From Xiphophorus maculatus (Eukaryota > Chordata > Actinopteri > Cyprinodontiformes > Poeciliidae): a stretch of 64,000 bases of DNA. The stretch is from positions 30,378,245 to 30,442,244 of the forward strand of contig NC_036447.1 in NCBI RefSeq assembly GCF_002775205.1, written 5' to 3'. A program made the position numbers and the translations under genes. Each line of letters begins with the position of its first letter. Position 1 is the first letter of the stretch. The notes below the pieces were generated by a model. The model did not search any database. It was not told the origin of the DNA and worked only from the letters and a program-made list of their open reading frames with translations. Of the stretch, positions 46,829 to 60,337 are shown piece after piece.

Positions 46829-49800
46829 ATGACGGAGGTAAGACATGTTGGTGTTCATTACTGCTTTTCGTTATTCCTGTACCGTGGATAAGTTGCTACG
46901 GTACGCACAAACCGTTGGGCCTGGCTAATAGCTGGAACAGTTAACATTTATTTTTTACATGTTTTAGACAAGTGTGTTTATTTAGAGAATTATGCTCTTT
47001 TTATAGATTTAATAGTTTTTTAAGCTAATGTTATATGCTTCCACAGGAAGTGCAGAAGCACTCTGTCCACACTCTGGTCTTCAGGTCTCTGAAAAGGACT
47101 CATGACATGTTTGTCTCTGACCATGCTAAGACCATCGCTCTGGATGAAGATAGGTAAAATCTCGCCTGAATTTGTATACCGGTTGCTCATAAAATGCTGA
47201 AAGTAACCACAGATTTACACCATATTTAAGTTAATTAACGGTGCATGATGCTTGTGTCATTCTGTGATCTTGGTTTGCTCCTGTACTAACTGCATTTATT
47301 GTGGGTTATTTGAAGAACACATCTGTTGGAATAGATGTAGGGCGGTATTTTATTATACAGTTGATTATCTAATAATCAGGAATATACGCTTGGAGAAACC
47401 TAACTCTGCTAAAAATCAGAATTTTGTGCTGTTGTTTTGTATTCAGCCTTCTTTACTACAACAGCCGTTATTTTTAATTACATCAGTTTTGGTCCCATAT
47501 AGTTTTACCTTCCAGCTAAACATACAGCAAGAGGAACAATGCAGTACTTGGATCAAAACATTCTAATGTATTAGAATGGTGACTCGGTGTCCAGACCGAA
47601 ACCTAATTGAGAAATTTTGGCAAGACCTGGAAAGGCTTGTTTCCATAAATTTCTCATACAGTCTAAATTTCAGGTGTTTTGCAAAGAAGAGTGAACCAAA
47701 GTGTCACTTTTTACATGTACAAACTTAGCAAACACATACAAAGCATTTACATTTGCTACTCTTGTGAAATTAGGCTCCCTGAAGTAATGAGTCAGGGGGC
47801 TGAAATCAGCCACACTTTTAAGATTTTTAAATTTTTTCATTTTACTCAACAGTTATTCAAATAAAATCCCAATAAAATATTGTATTTTATAAGTTTGCTG
47901 TAGTGACACTACAATGTATTGTACAGCTGAAAGGTCATAAATACTGTTATGAATTTGTATTTGGTTGATAGTTTATTTAACCAGTTTAATGGACATTAAG
48001 TGTTGCAGGACTGAGTGACCTGCTTCCTAACAATAAGACAGTAGTGGGGTTAATAATGGTGTAAGAGAGAAGAAGTGTTGAGAAAATATGGTTTAATTGC
48101 AGTTTATAACTTTACTCAAATATTCCACAATAATATCTTAAATACATTTTCCTAATATTTTTCAGCCTAACCTCTTACTGCTTTCGGTGTCTTGCTCACC
48201 TCTGTTTCAGAACTGATTCCAAGTTGATACTTAACATAATCATTTATTAAAATAGACAAAGTGTGAATTAAAGTGAATGACATAAACTTTAATGCCTTTA
48301 TGTTAAAACGCCTCATTGTTTCCTGACTTTACAGCCACAGACTGAAGATGGGCGTTAAGCTGAAAACAGAGTACGCTCCGGTTTTGCACATGCCTGTTGT
48401 GAAGGAGGGCAGAGCTTCACAGCTTTCAGCAGGCCAGGAGCTCCACCAGGGCTACGCCCATCCAGGTCAGGAACAAAGGACTCCATCACAGACCAGTGAC
48501 CCCATTAATACAGTTTTAAGAGTATTTTCTTTTGTAACATTTGTGGGAGGTGTTGTTTTTGAGGCTCTTTTGGTTTTCTTTTTTAACAAAATAATTTTAA
48601 GGAGATGAAGCAGAATATCTAATCACCGGGACACATGCTTATCCCTCGGGACCTGGTAAATATTCTTTTCTTATATAAACTTCCAGTATTTTCTGAGTTT
48701 TTTTGTTTTGTTTTAGTAAATGAAAGAGCATTACTTAATACCCGTATGAACAATTTCTGATCTTTAGGAGTGGCTTTGACTGCAGACACAAAGATGCACA
48801 GGAATCCCAGTGAGGGAGGTGTCATCTCCATGGCGCTGGCATTGCCTCCCTCACAAGTCCGGTAACGTGTTCAGACAAATTAACACAAAATTCTGGAATT
48901 AACTGAGAAAAAAACACTTCTGGATTATAATTTGTCACCAAATTTTAGGCAAGAGGCAAGTCGGACTGCAGCCAGCGTTGCAGAAATCCATCGACACGCA
49001 GGAGGAGCGGACAGAGTTCACCCTCAGTCCACTGCTGTGGTTAGACAATCCCACATTTCCTCTCATGTTCAACATTTGTCTTCATCATGTTGCAAGAATT
49101 GCAAAGCTGATGAACTGTCTGTTTATATGGAGGCTACATGAAGATCTTTGCAGGAAATCAGTGTTTCATGATGTTTAATCCAACCTGGCAACGTTCAAAA
49201 ACCTGCATTTTATCCCCATTTAGAATAATTGAGACCCAAATTTTCAACTTTGCCTGGATTTTATTAACTGTATGTTAGGAGCTTTAATTCTGCATCACTT
49301 TTTATGCTTCATGAAACTAAAGGTGGTTCACAGCAGCATGTTTTATAAATGACATCAGTGGAACAAATGATGATCCTTTTTTGTTTAGAGAAGTACTATA
49401 TCTGTTTGTTTGTTTCAGTCCCTGCTGGAGGGTGGAGGCACCAGAAACTCTGCGCTCATGAGGAGAGCACCAACGATGCCCAAACCACAGTGGCATCCTC
49501 CATGGAAACTGTTTCGGGTACCTACAAACCATTTGAACAACAACTCATCGATTCATGCCTAAAATGATAACTGAGTGAGTGTGTGGTTATGTACTGTGGT
49601 GGGTGTGATCTGACAGGTCATCAGCGGTCACCTGGGCTGGGTGAGGTCCATAGCTGTGGAGCCTGGGAACCAGTGGTTTGTCACAGGATCTGCTGATAGA
49701 ACTATAAAGGTAAGCTGTGCTCATCTCAACATCAGAGCTTCACACTTCAGAAACATTTCATTGTTTCTGAAGTGTGAGTATGTTCAGTTTTTTGACTTAA

Positions 49801-52580
49801 AACTATGAGTCCGTTATAATCCAAAAGTGGTTTTACTCACTTAATCATGAAAAGAATGAGGCTAAATGTTTCAGCATCTCTTCTAGATCATTATTGATTT
49901 CTTTCTTCATTCATATAATGTGAGTATTTTTATGGATGCAGTTGATCTAGAACAGTTTATGTCAGCATTAATTCATTCCTGCTAAAAGGCTCCTTTGAGG
50001 ATTCCAAGTAATATCCCAGACCCTCTGTTCAGCATCATTTCCAAGTGCCATCTGTTGTATAAATATTTTCTGGATGTGTGTGTGCTGACAGATCTGGGAC
50101 CTGGCCAGCGGGAAGCTGAAGCTGTCGCTGACGGGCCACATCAGCACGGTGCGCGGCGTGGCGGTGAGCAGCCGCAGCCCCTACCTCTTCTCCTGCGGGG
50201 AGGATAAGCAGGTCAAATGCTGGGATCTGGAGTACAACAAGGTACACTGCTCACACAGGGTTATTGTCAGCAAGAGTTTTTTGGGGTTTTTTTAAGATGG
50301 TTGTTTTAAACATGCTTTGATGTTTTGTTAAAAATTGTTTTGTTATGTATGGATGTTTTATTGTGTTATCTGTTTCATGATTTTTTAGCTGCATCTTGAC
50401 AGTATTATTTTGACCTGTAGGTGATCAGGCATTACCATGGACACCTCAGTGCCGTGTACGATTTGGATCTACACCCAACGATTGATGTGCTGGTGACATG
50501 CAGCAGAGACGCTTCAGCCAGGGTGAGCTCTCACTGAGCAGCGTCTCAAATCGATTAGCTCAGCAGTTCAAGCATCAGAGCAGAGAGTAAAGAAAGGTTT
50601 AACTCCCTTCAGTTTTCTTCAGTTTATAAACTAAGATTCTGTTTGACTGCAGCAGTCACGGCTCACCTCTGGAACCAGATGTTATTATTCAGTGAGCAAC
50701 ATTGGTTGTGTTTCCTCTGACTGTATAATTGTGGTCAAAGATCATTGCAAATGCAATTTGGGATTCTGAAAATAAATTTGCGTAATGGAAACACAGCAAC
50801 TTTGAAAGAACTCTTGTCTGTCAATAGAAAGCTTCGGCCTTTGGATGAGATTTTTGTCTGTGTTGAAATCTGTGTATTTTGCAAAACTCCAAAGGAAACA
50901 TTTTTTTTCACATCACAGGAGTCACATAAACAGCCGTATATTTCTACTGGCGCAAACCACAAAGAAAAAGATGACAGGAAGTAGTTGGAGGATGATGGCG
51001 TGCCACGTTTCTAAATGACTTATTGTGTGAATACACTTATTCATGTGTGACTTTAATTTTGTTTAATAGATCATTGTAATTGCACATTTTATATTAGCAG
51101 AATGTAGACTAAGTGTCAGAACTATAGGGAGGAACTCTAGCAGTGGAGCTTTGTTTTAAACGATGCCCTCTCTTCAATATACCTGCAGGTTTGGGACATC
51201 AGGACAAAAGCAAACGTTCACACACTCACTGGCCACACCAACACTGTCGCCACAGTGAGGTGTCAGGCTACTGAACCACAAATCATCACAGGTAAATATT
51301 AGCTTTAAAAACCCCATGCCAATGCAAGACAGCACCCTTTCAGTTTTTAAGCAAAATCATTGTCTTTCCTCTGGCTGTTTTTTGCAGGCAGCCATGATTC
51401 AACCATCAGACTGTGGGACCTGATCGCTGGAAAAACCAGAGCGACTTTGACAAACCATAAAAAGTCTGTCCGAACTCTGGTGCTGCACCCCAGGCAGTGA
51501 GTAGACTCATACCAGTAGTAGACTCGGTTTAATGTGCAGACAGGAAACGTCTGGGATTTGGTTGGAGTATTTTTTAATAAAACTGTGGAATAAAGGTTTC
51601 ATCTCTAATTTCTTTCTTTCACTCTGTCTTTTCTTATTTACTTCCATTCTCCATTGTGCCATTACTCCTCATCATCCTCGTCTCTCCTTCGTTCTTTGTG
51701 ACCTCTCCTTTCCTTGTTTCTGCTTGTCCTATTTTCTCTTCTTTCTCCTTCTTTAAAACCTCTAAAATATCTTGAATATTTAGCATTCTAAAACATCTAG
51801 AATATGTCTTTATGATCCCTAAATGAACTTGGAGCTCTGGATTGTTTTTGACTCCTGTTTACTCGGTGTATGAAGGTTTTGGGGGGGGTTTGTTGTTGTT
51901 TTTTAATGCAGCCATTTTGGAAATAACCTCTATTTAAAAAAGCAAAGGTGGAGTTTTATGTAATATTTGGTTCTTTATTCCTCCAGGTACACCTTTGCTT
52001 CAGGATCAGCTGATAACATCAAGCAGTGGATGTTCCCAGATGGCAGCTTCATCCAGAACCTCTCTGGCCACAACGCCATCATCAACACACTGGCTGTCAA
52101 CTCTGATGGTGTTTTGGTGTCTGGAGGTGATTAAAAAAAACTGTTTTTTTTTTCTCACCTTAACATGACTCATGATTACCTGATAATACATGTATCATGC
52201 GGTGACAGAGCATATAGATTTACACAGAATAATTTGCTTGTACTCTAGCTGACAACGGAACCATGCACATGTGGGATTGGAGGACAGGCTACAATTTCCA
52301 GCGGATCCACGCCGCCGTGCAGCCCGGCTCGCTGGATAGCGAGTCGGGAATCTTCGCCTGCATGTTCGACCACTCCGAGAGCCGGCTGATCACCGCCGAG
52401 GCTGACAAAACCATCAAGGTTTACAAAGAAGACGACACGGCTGTAAGTTATCCTGTTCCAGTTAGTGAGTTTAGAATCCGTCTGGAGGAAAATGGGCTAA
52501 CGGTGTTTTCTGTCTTGCAGACTGAAGAAAGCCACCCGATCAACTGGAAACCAGAAATCCTCAAGAGAAAAAGATTCTGA
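46829..52580 (+). CDS. plrg1: pleiotropic regulator 1 (PRP19-complex WD40 protein)
   Basis: Fifteen exons: 46829-46837, 47047-47153, 48335-48465, 48602-48655, 48768-48861, 48949-49039, 49419-49517, 49617-49709, 50092-50241, 50421-50522, 51189-51291, 51388-51496, 51987-52126, 52249-52442 and 52521-52580. Phase is consistent and gives 511 residues (human 514). Exon 1 encodes only MTE. The N-terminal region starts [21 protein letters not shown]. From exon 7 ([16 protein letters not shown]) the seven-blade WD40 propeller follows, with [72 protein letters not shown] and [10 protein letters not shown]. It ends EILKRKRF. The protein is part of the Prp19/CDC5L complex needed for spliceosome activation in the nucleus. 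The acidic linker in exons 2-6 is the least conserved part. Confidence 0.96.
47565..47660 (+). mobile_element. Tc1-like transposase C-terminal scrap in plrg1 intron 2
   Basis: [18 protein letters not shown] in one frame is a decayed form of the Tc1 SPDLNPIExxW motif, which contains the last catalytic acidic residue. Nothing longer remains. Confidence 0.55.
49741..49776. repeat. perfect 15-bp inverted repeat in plrg1 intron 8
   Basis: CACACTTCAGAAACA, a six-base spacer, then TGTTTCTGAAGTGTG. All 15 pairs match. It starts 31 bases after the exon 8 donor. Confidence 0.85.
50700..50800. mobile_element. MITE-like remnant in plrg1 intron 10
   Basis: GTTGTGTTTCC at the left and GGAAACACAGCAAC at the right are inverted copies about 100 bases apart. 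The interior carries a partly mirrored GCAAATGCAA and TTTGCGTAA. A similar GTTTCCAT-bounded piece occurs near 34340-34520. Confidence 0.4.
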
Positions 52581-52974
52581 AGATTTTGTTTTTTTATTAT
52601 TTCCCATCCATCAGATTTTGTTTTGGTTAGACAAACTGTTTCATTTGTGAGACTTTAACCAAACCAGTCCCATCTTGGCTTCCATTATTCTAAAAACCAT
52701 GTACAGTCACCACTGAATGTTTCCAGACCAGTCAGAACATCCTGCTGGAGAGCCAGGAACTTCCAGAGTAGTTCCTGATGAGCGCTCCGTTCCGTCTCCT
52801 CCACTCTTCAGGTGTAAGCTTTATTCCCTCTGGTGTGGCAGAAGCCAGGAAATGCTCAGTGCTGATTACTAGTTGTACATACATAAAAACTTTCCTTTGT
52901 TCCTACATGATCCGAGCTTTATTTTGCTCTGTTTCATTAAAGACTGTTTTTTTTTTTTTACAAACATGTTTGCT

Positions 52975-52990
52975 TTTTAAATAAAGGTTC
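52975..52990 (+). terminator. plrg1: possible plrg1 polyadenylation signal
   Basis: AAATAAAGG about 400 bases after the stop codon is the first strong signal noticed downstream. Confidence 0.4.
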
Positions 52991-52999
52991 TCCACCTCC

Positions 53000-54829
53000 T
53001 GGGATAAAGTGTTCCTGAAGTATTTACATCTTTCCATCTGTGAGGTCGACACATTAAAACATCTGATTGTATTACAGAAATACTAGTCACTGATCAACAT
53101 TTAATCATCATACCATATCGCAATTATTTAAATTCAGGCTTCTTACACAGTCTAGAAAAGGAATTTCTAGATTTAATTCCCTGATGGCCACAGTCACTGC
53201 TGGAGAATCACCACATGAAACAGTTTGGGTGTAGAAACGGGACATTCTGTCAAATCGCCTAAACTGTATTCGGACATTTATACTTCCTTGTGGTATTCAC
53301 AAGTGTTTCCAACCTGATCTCTTTATTCATAATTTACCCCCTCCCACCGCCAGGTGGCGGTACCCTGCTACAGAGCCGAGTCGGGCCGGTGGAAAAGCCG
53401 TCACTCCGAAGTAGAGCCGGTGGAAAGGGGGCAATTTTATATGCATATAAACAAATGAGGCAATGATTTATTTTTTTTAGTGAAGGCACGTTCATCACTG
53501 CTTCAATCTATGGGAAGATTAGGAGTTTTTCCAAAAGTTGAAGTAATGGTATATTTATAAGGTCATTGCTGATGTATTTGCAGTTCTGTGTTAAAACTCA
53601 CTTGTCTACTCCATCCAGAAGGTCAGCTGCAAAACTCCTGGTTTTATGGACAATGGAGTAGAAATAACCTTTTTTGTGCCTCAGTGGGGACAGTTTTAGT
53701 GTACAAGTAAAGCAAATATATCTACACACACACACACACACAAAACGATTAAGAATAACTACTGTACAGTAAGGATAAATTTACAACATCTAATACTGTA
53801 CCGTTACTAAAAAATGTCATGCTGTGATTTTAAAAGTGATGTGTAGCAAAGTAATTTTAAAAATTTACAAAATGTACGTGTAACATGCGTCCTCAAGTGA
53901 AAATAAAACTGGAGAATAAACTGCAGAGGAACAATATCAAAGATGAAGAAGATTACAGGCTTCAAGCTGAAGGAGGATCAGATAGATGGAAGTCTAGACA
54001 GGGTGGAGTGATTAGGAAGTCATTTTTTCCACATTTAGGTAAAAAAATAATGTACATTTTTTGCAGGGATGAATGTGCACAGAGGTGCAGTTAACATCAG
54101 AGATGAAAAGACTTAAGTTTATTATACACTTTTTAAAGCATTTGTTTTGCGTTAAATCTGTTTCACGTTTCATTCATGTAAAATATATTAGTTGTGGCAC
54201 TGAGACTTTAAAAATAAAAATTCAATTTAATTTATTTTTCACCAGCAGAGGGAGCTGCTTCAACACTCTTGCCAAAGCGAAACAGCTTGTTAAAACTATG
54301 TTAAAATATTCATAGTTTATTTATTGCCGCTCCTTTCACTTCAGTTGATAAAAGTAATCACAGATTTTCTCCATAACCTGTAGGTTTACACGGCCTCTGT
54401 CTCTCTGGCCTCCTGTTTCTTTGTGATAACCGCAGTCTAGAACTAAAAGGCCACCTGCCAGCAGGGTAATCTGCTGTCCTAATTACATTTGAAGCAATCA
54501 CGGCCACAGATGGGGCCGATCTCCGTGGGGTCCGGTGTTGCAGCCTGCAGGGAGGAGCTTTCAGTGCGCAGACTGGACTTTTGGATGTGCCGCATTGTGT
54601 GAGATGTTCCAGCGGAATTACGCAGCATCGTGCCAGAAGTTCAAGATTTCAGTTTTCCTGAAAAAAGCAACTCAAAGACAAATGGATATTTACTGGAGTC
54701 TGCGAAAATACGAAATAAGTTCACCAGCTTTTGTTTTTAAAGTGGCTCTAAAACGCGACTGACGCGAGAAAGATGTAGTTTCTCTTCACCTTTTACTGAA
54801 AGGATCCCAAAGCCACGAGTGAAGGAGTC
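53000..54829. other. intergenic DNA upstream of dchs2, no gene seen
   Basis: A GC-richer patch lies near 53340-53430 and a short CA tract near 53725-53745. The last 350 bases before the dchs2 ATG become less AT-rich, which fits a promoter and 5' UTR, but no clear core element is visible. Confidence 0.5.
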
Positions 54830-57800
54830 ATGGGCGGAAGGAATGCGCCAGTTGCGCTCCTCCGGGTGTTCCTCCTGGCGCTGTTTAGCGCGCAGTCGCT
54901 CGGACGGGTCTTCAACCTGACGCTGTCCGTGAAGGAGGGCCTGCCCGCTAAAACCATCGTTGGAGATCTGGGAGCGGTCCTGAGCGCGCCGAGCACCGGC
55001 TTCTTCATCTCAGAGAGCAGAGACTCGTATGTGTTCAGAGACCTGGAGATAGACGCGGACACGGGCATCATCTCCACGGTGGCGGGCCTGGACAGAGAAA
55101 GCAGAGACCGGTACGAGTTCGTGGCAGCTACTCTCACTGGAGAGATGATACGGGTGAGGATAAAAGTGGAGGACGTGAACGACCACTCACCTGTGTTTTC
55201 CAGTAAGGAAGTGGAGCTGGGAATCTCAGAGCTGAGCCCCCCGGGGAGTCGCTTTCCGCTTGAAGGCGCAGCAGACCGGGATGAGGAGGAGTTCAGCACG
55301 CGGGGTTACAGGATCAGAGAGAGCGAGATGGAAGAATTGTTCCACTTGGATTTTCGAATCGGATCTGAGACGCAGCACAGCCTGGATCTGGTCCTGAACA
55401 GCAGAGTAGACAGAGAAACGCAGGACTTCTACACTCTGACCATTGAGGCCTTTGATGGGGGAATCCCAGCCAGGACTGGGACAGTCCAGGTTGACATCCG
55501 AGTCCTAGATGAGAACGACAACCCTCCTGTGTTCAACCAGAGTGAATACCACAGCTCAGTACGTGAGGATGCTCCCATCGGGTCCATTGTCTCTCAGGTG
55601 CTGGCCAGCGACAGTGACCTGGGTGACAACAGCAGGATCACTTATGAGATCAATAGGCGGCAGAGTGACCCCAACCATGTGTTCTACATTAACGAAACCA
55701 CAGGATTTATTTATCTGAACAAGCCGCTGGATTTTGAAATTCAACCGTTTCACGAGCTGATTGTCAGAGCCAGAGACGACGGTGCTCAGCCTGAGTACAG
55801 CAGCACCTTTGTTGGTGTCAAGGTGCTTAACATCAACGACAACAGCCCCACCATCAGTGTGCTGTTCCTCAGTGAGACAGGAGAAGCTATGGTGTCAGAG
55901 GCAGCCACCGTTGGGGAATATGTGGCCCGGATTTCTGTGTCAGACCCAGACCTGGAGGAGCACGGAATCACCGTCTCTCTTGCGGGAGGAGATGGGAAGT
56001 TTACCCTGAAGCAAACAGATGATTTTCTGTATGCGTTGTGTGTCAACTCTGAGCTGGACAGGGAAGAAAAGGATCTGTATGCGCTGAAGGTGCAAGCATC
56101 TGATTCTGGAAGCCCCCCTCTGAGCAGTGAGACACTTCTCCTCCTGAAGGTGTCTGATGCCAACGACTGCCAGCCGGTCTTTGAACAGGATGTGTACACT
56201 GTCAGCATCGCTGAGGATGCTCCTGAGGGCAGCTCCCTCATACGAACAAGGGCCCGGGACGCTGATGAAGGTGTCAACTCAAACATCAGATACTCCATCC
56301 TGAAGTCACATCAGGACAGCCTGGTCGCCATTGACCCGACCTCTGGCCTGGTTACCACGGCCGCAGGCCTCGACAGGGAGACTCAGATGGAGGTGTGGTT
56401 CCTGGTGCTGGCAGAGGATGGAGGGGAGCCATCTTTGTCGTCTACAGCTACAGTCACAGTGCTGGTGGAGGATGTGAATGACAACGAGCCGGTGTTCCAG
56501 CAGCAGCTGTACAACGTGTCCATACCTGAGCACATGGATGCTGGAAGCTGCTTCTTACAAGTATGCTCTAGCTAGCTATCTTGAAATTTGCATGTTCTAA
56601 TTTTTAAATCTATATTCTCAGGTTCTCCGTTTTTTTGTTGTTTTTTACAAGATTTGTTGTTACTAAAATCCATCCATCCATCTTCTTCTGTTTATCCGGA
56701 GTCGGGTTGCCTAAGTAAGAGGCCATGATGGTGGACAAAGCTCATAATCATAGATGAGGGTAGGAACTTAGGTTGACTGGTAACTAAAATAAGTAGTCAA
56801 ATAAACTTTAAGCTGAAGTCTTGAAACTAAGACGGCCCCAACTGCAGTTTTCTGGCCGATCACCAATCTTTAAGAAGCCTGACCTGCCGATTCTGCTGAT
56901 TTGATTTTGGCAAATACCGATTTTTAATTTTTTTTGTCTCAAATGTTGCTAAATATAGCAAGAAAGTCACTGAATTGGCAAAAGTGGGGTGACTATTAAC
57001 TGCAAACTTGCAGACATGATCTGGTGGGCCGGTCTAACAGTCAAACCTGTCACAGCAGAGCAGAAGAGGACAGTGGCTGATTTTTAGACCTTTGTTGAGG
57101 TCGGTCAGATCGGCTTCACATGTAAGTATTGGCCGATCTCCCAAAATTGAGAGATTTATCAACTAGCCGATTTATCGGTGCACCCCTACTTAGAAACTAC
57201 TTTTCTACCCTCACATTTTCATTAAAAAAAATCTTCTAAATGAAAGCTGGAGATCCTCACAGTCGAGTCCTTTTTGTGCTGAGTGGATTTTGTTTCCAAC
57301 TCTTGAGACAAAAGTAGCTCTTAGTCTGGCAACACAAAGGCATCAGTGTTGTTCCACCAACAACACACTCTACACCCCAGGCTTTCAGCTCAGCTTCGTG
57401 GCCTTCATATGACAGACGCGATGCTCCGTGCCACTCTCCTGCAGCCTGGCACCAACATATGCCAATTACAAAAGAAACCTCTCTAATCACGGCACAGGAT
57501 TGGTTATAGGAATTGACTATAGGTAATGTCTGTAGGGACAATTACATTGGGTGAGGACTAAGTAGTTCTGTTTCTATAAATGAATATAATGTTCCTTTAG
57601 TGAGTAAATGAATAAGTGAGACGTCAGGTGTTTTTTCTCATATATTTACTCAAAAAGCCGAGTTGTATCAGTGTGTTGGTGATCAGTGCGCTTTACTCCA
57701 CCTTTCATTACACTCTGGCCTGGTGTCTGTAAAACGTCCCGTGATCAGAGTTCATTCATTCTGAGCCGTTATCTTCTTTATGGCCTGGAAAACGATCTGC

Positions 57801-60337
57801 CTCACTGTAAATCTGCCTCTTGTCATGAACGTAGGCGGACATGAAAGAAACTGTCGGTACTGAGGTGTTTCTTACTGTGCTGTGTTTGTTTCTTTGAACT
57901 ACACAGCGATGGCACTCCTCGCCCTTTGACTTCCAAAGATTTTATTTTTTTTTTTACAACTTTTATTATGTTGACCTTCACCAACAGAATGACTCATTTT
58001 ATGATTCACAATTTCCAGAAATGTGGAGTTAAGACAGACTAGAACAACTATGATTAGACGAGAACGCATTAAAACAAAACTAAGTAGCACTTTACAAATG
58101 GAAAAATACGAGGCGGATTTTGTTATGACCAATTGAATTAATTAAATATACACTTTTAATTTTAAAAATAACTTACTTTACCAGTATTTTTTTACCATTG
58201 TGATAGTAGTATGTGTTTTTCCTCATATATTTATTCATAAAGCCAAGTTGTATCAGTGTGTTAGTGATGATAAGACCTGGAGAGACGGTTGTTGTACTTA
58301 AACATCACCTGACTGATACAACTGTTTAGGACAGTTTTTTCTTAAATTGTTAAATCCTAATTTTTAATTAAAAAAAAAAACATCACAAATAAACATCAGA
58401 CACATGTGATTTGTCTGAACCGATGTGTCTGTTATACTATTTTAAGAGTTTTGCCTTTACATTCTGGCACCACCAGCCCTTAGAGGGCATTAGAGCATTC
58501 ATGATTCTGATGTGGCCCCAAATGAAAATAACTTTGACATCCCCATATATATATACATATAAATATATATATATATAAATGAAAATTGTGTTTATCTTTG
58601 CTTTAGGTTGTTGCCACGGACGCAGACAGCCCTGAGTTTGGTGCTCTGCTCTACTCTCTGTTGGATGGATTTGACAGTCAGGAAAGTCATCCTCTTTTCC
58701 AAATCAATCCACACACAGGAGAGCTGTGTGTCTCTCAGGATATTGATCGAGACGACGGGATGAGTGTCCATGACATTTTGATCAAAGCTGAAGATCCAGT
58801 GAGTGGAATCAGTACCGCGATTGTGAGATGATGTCAAAGTTTTCTTAAATTTTCTTAGTTCTAACTCTTTTTGTTTCTCGTTCAGGGAGGCCTGAGTGCT
58901 CAATCATATGTTCATATTGAGATACAAGACTTAAATGACAACCCTCCAGTGTTCAGCCCTGAGGAGTACACCATGAGCGTCAGCAGCCACGCTCCGCCTG
59001 GTACCGAGGTTGTCAACGTTATCGCTACAGACCAGGACTCTGGCCGGTTCGGACAGATCAGCTACGAAATTCATCCAGGAGACTTGTCCAGTTTGTTTAC
59101 ACTGGATAGACACACAGGTGGAGTGTATTTATATTTTAAAACTGGAAAACTATTAGTTTTGACTGTAGTTTTGACACCCACCTCTGTCATCACTACACTG
59201 TTCACCAGTTCATTCCAGAAACGGTTTTAAAGTCACTGACTGCAGTCTTGAATGAACAAGTTATTTTTAATCTCAGATTTACTCTATTATCAATCCACCA
59301 GCCAAGTTTAATGTCAACAAGGGGACGAATCCTCTCATATAGTCACTATTGAACAATATGTTTGTTACTTAAATCTTGTTTATTGCTTAAAAAAAACACC
59401 TTTACTTAAATTGGACACTTTTATTGTGCTTTATGCTTCATTTTCAATCGATATAGTTTTGTCTTTGACTATTTAATCCAGCATTAGGACCAACATCAAC
59501 ATCTTAGCTCAACATTTTATGTTTATTTAACATTTTTATTTTGTTGAGCACTTTACAAATTTATCTAAAATAAATTATTTTAAATGAATTCCCACCTTAT
59601 AAAACTTGTTCTTCTAAGAAGCTCCTTTATTAACTTAGGGTTGCATATAAAATGTTATCAGAATGGCTTTCAAGCTTGATTTGTTGCACAGATTCACTTG
59701 TGTTTAAGTAACCTGTTTGAGTGTCAGTTGTTTTCAGGGATAAACGCCTTGTTAGCTGCTCTAAATCCCCATGATATGATTCCAAGTGTCACCACTCAGC
59801 AGGGGTGAAGCACAAAGCTTAAAAGCTTTGGATCCCAGTGTGTCCGGGGGTAAAACCAGCTCTATGCACAGCTACAACAGAATTCAAAAGTTGTGAAAAA
59901 AGAAAATACATCATCAACTTGTGTTTAACAATGCTCTAAATGGCATTTTCTAACCTGAAGCGGTTGTTTTGACTGTTCTTCAGAGAACTAGATTAAAGAA
60001 ATAAAAAAACAACTAGATAAATCTGTTATTTTTGCATCATCCTGGTTAGATGAAAATACTAAGCAAACTCTACCTGATTTATTTCTTAATCTTTTTGTAG
60101 GAATGCTCTTTTTGAACTCTTCTCTGACACACTTGGGTGCAGCCAGCATGAAGCTCCTAATAACAGCGCAGGATGGAGATGGCTTGTCTTCTGCCAGACC
60201 TGCAGAGGTCACAATCAACGTTGTCCAAAGTGGTCAGGCTCCAGCAGTGTTCCAGAAGTCGAGCTACACCTTCACAGTGCCTGAAGACGCACCGCTGGGA
60301 ACATCTGTGGGAACAGTGGAGGCCAGCAACCTGAGCG
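54830..60337 (+). CDS. dchs2: protocadherin dachsous 2-like, 5' part of gene
   Basis: Four coding exons in consistent phase: 54830-56560 (577 codons), 58607-58798, 58886-59117 and 60101-60337. The frame continues beyond the window. Residues 1-25 form a signal peptide (LLRVFLLALFSAQSLG). Cadherin repeats follow, each ending in a calcium-site motif: DVNDHSPVF, DENDNPPVF, NINDNSPTI, DANDCQPVF, DVNDNEPVF, DLNDNPPVF and a degenerate one in exon 4 (QSGQAPAVF). Repeat 8 then begins. Within repeats the LDRE and DRE motifs are seen. Dachsous proteins are very large cadherins that bind FAT cadherins between cells in planar polarity. The symbol rests on position next to plrg1 and lrat-fgg, as in human, and on the repeat pattern. 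Another dachsous or FAT-like cadherin is possible but less likely. Confidence 0.85.
56670..56782 (-). mobile_element. internally deleted LINE fragment in dchs2 intron 1
   Basis: It shares the ATCC tail, TCCGGAGTCGGGTTG and GTAGGAACTTAGGTTGACTGG with the LINE at 16279-16930, with the middle missing. It is flanked by ACTAAAAT at 56662-56669 and 56783-56790, a likely 8-bp target-site duplication. Confidence 0.65.
56830..57190. mobile_element. hAT-like nonautonomous element remnant
   Basis: The right end reads ATTTATCGGTGCACCCCTA, typical of fish hAT termini. The interior repeats GGCCGATC and CCGATTT motifs. The left terminus is degraded. Confidence 0.5.
57636..58270. repeat. direct repeat pair of about 50 bp in dchs2 intron 1
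   Basis: CTCATATATTTACTCAAAAA (from 57638) and CTCATATATTTATTCATAAA (from 58221) are followed in both cases by GCC, then AGTTGTATCAGTGTGTT and GTGAT. The two copies lie 583 bases apart with a few differences. Confidence 0.75.

Noticed and set aside
54793-56298. Antisense open frames of 168 and 170 residues under dchs2 exon 1
   Set aside because: They overlap a well-supported cadherin exon on the other strand and have no recognisable domain.
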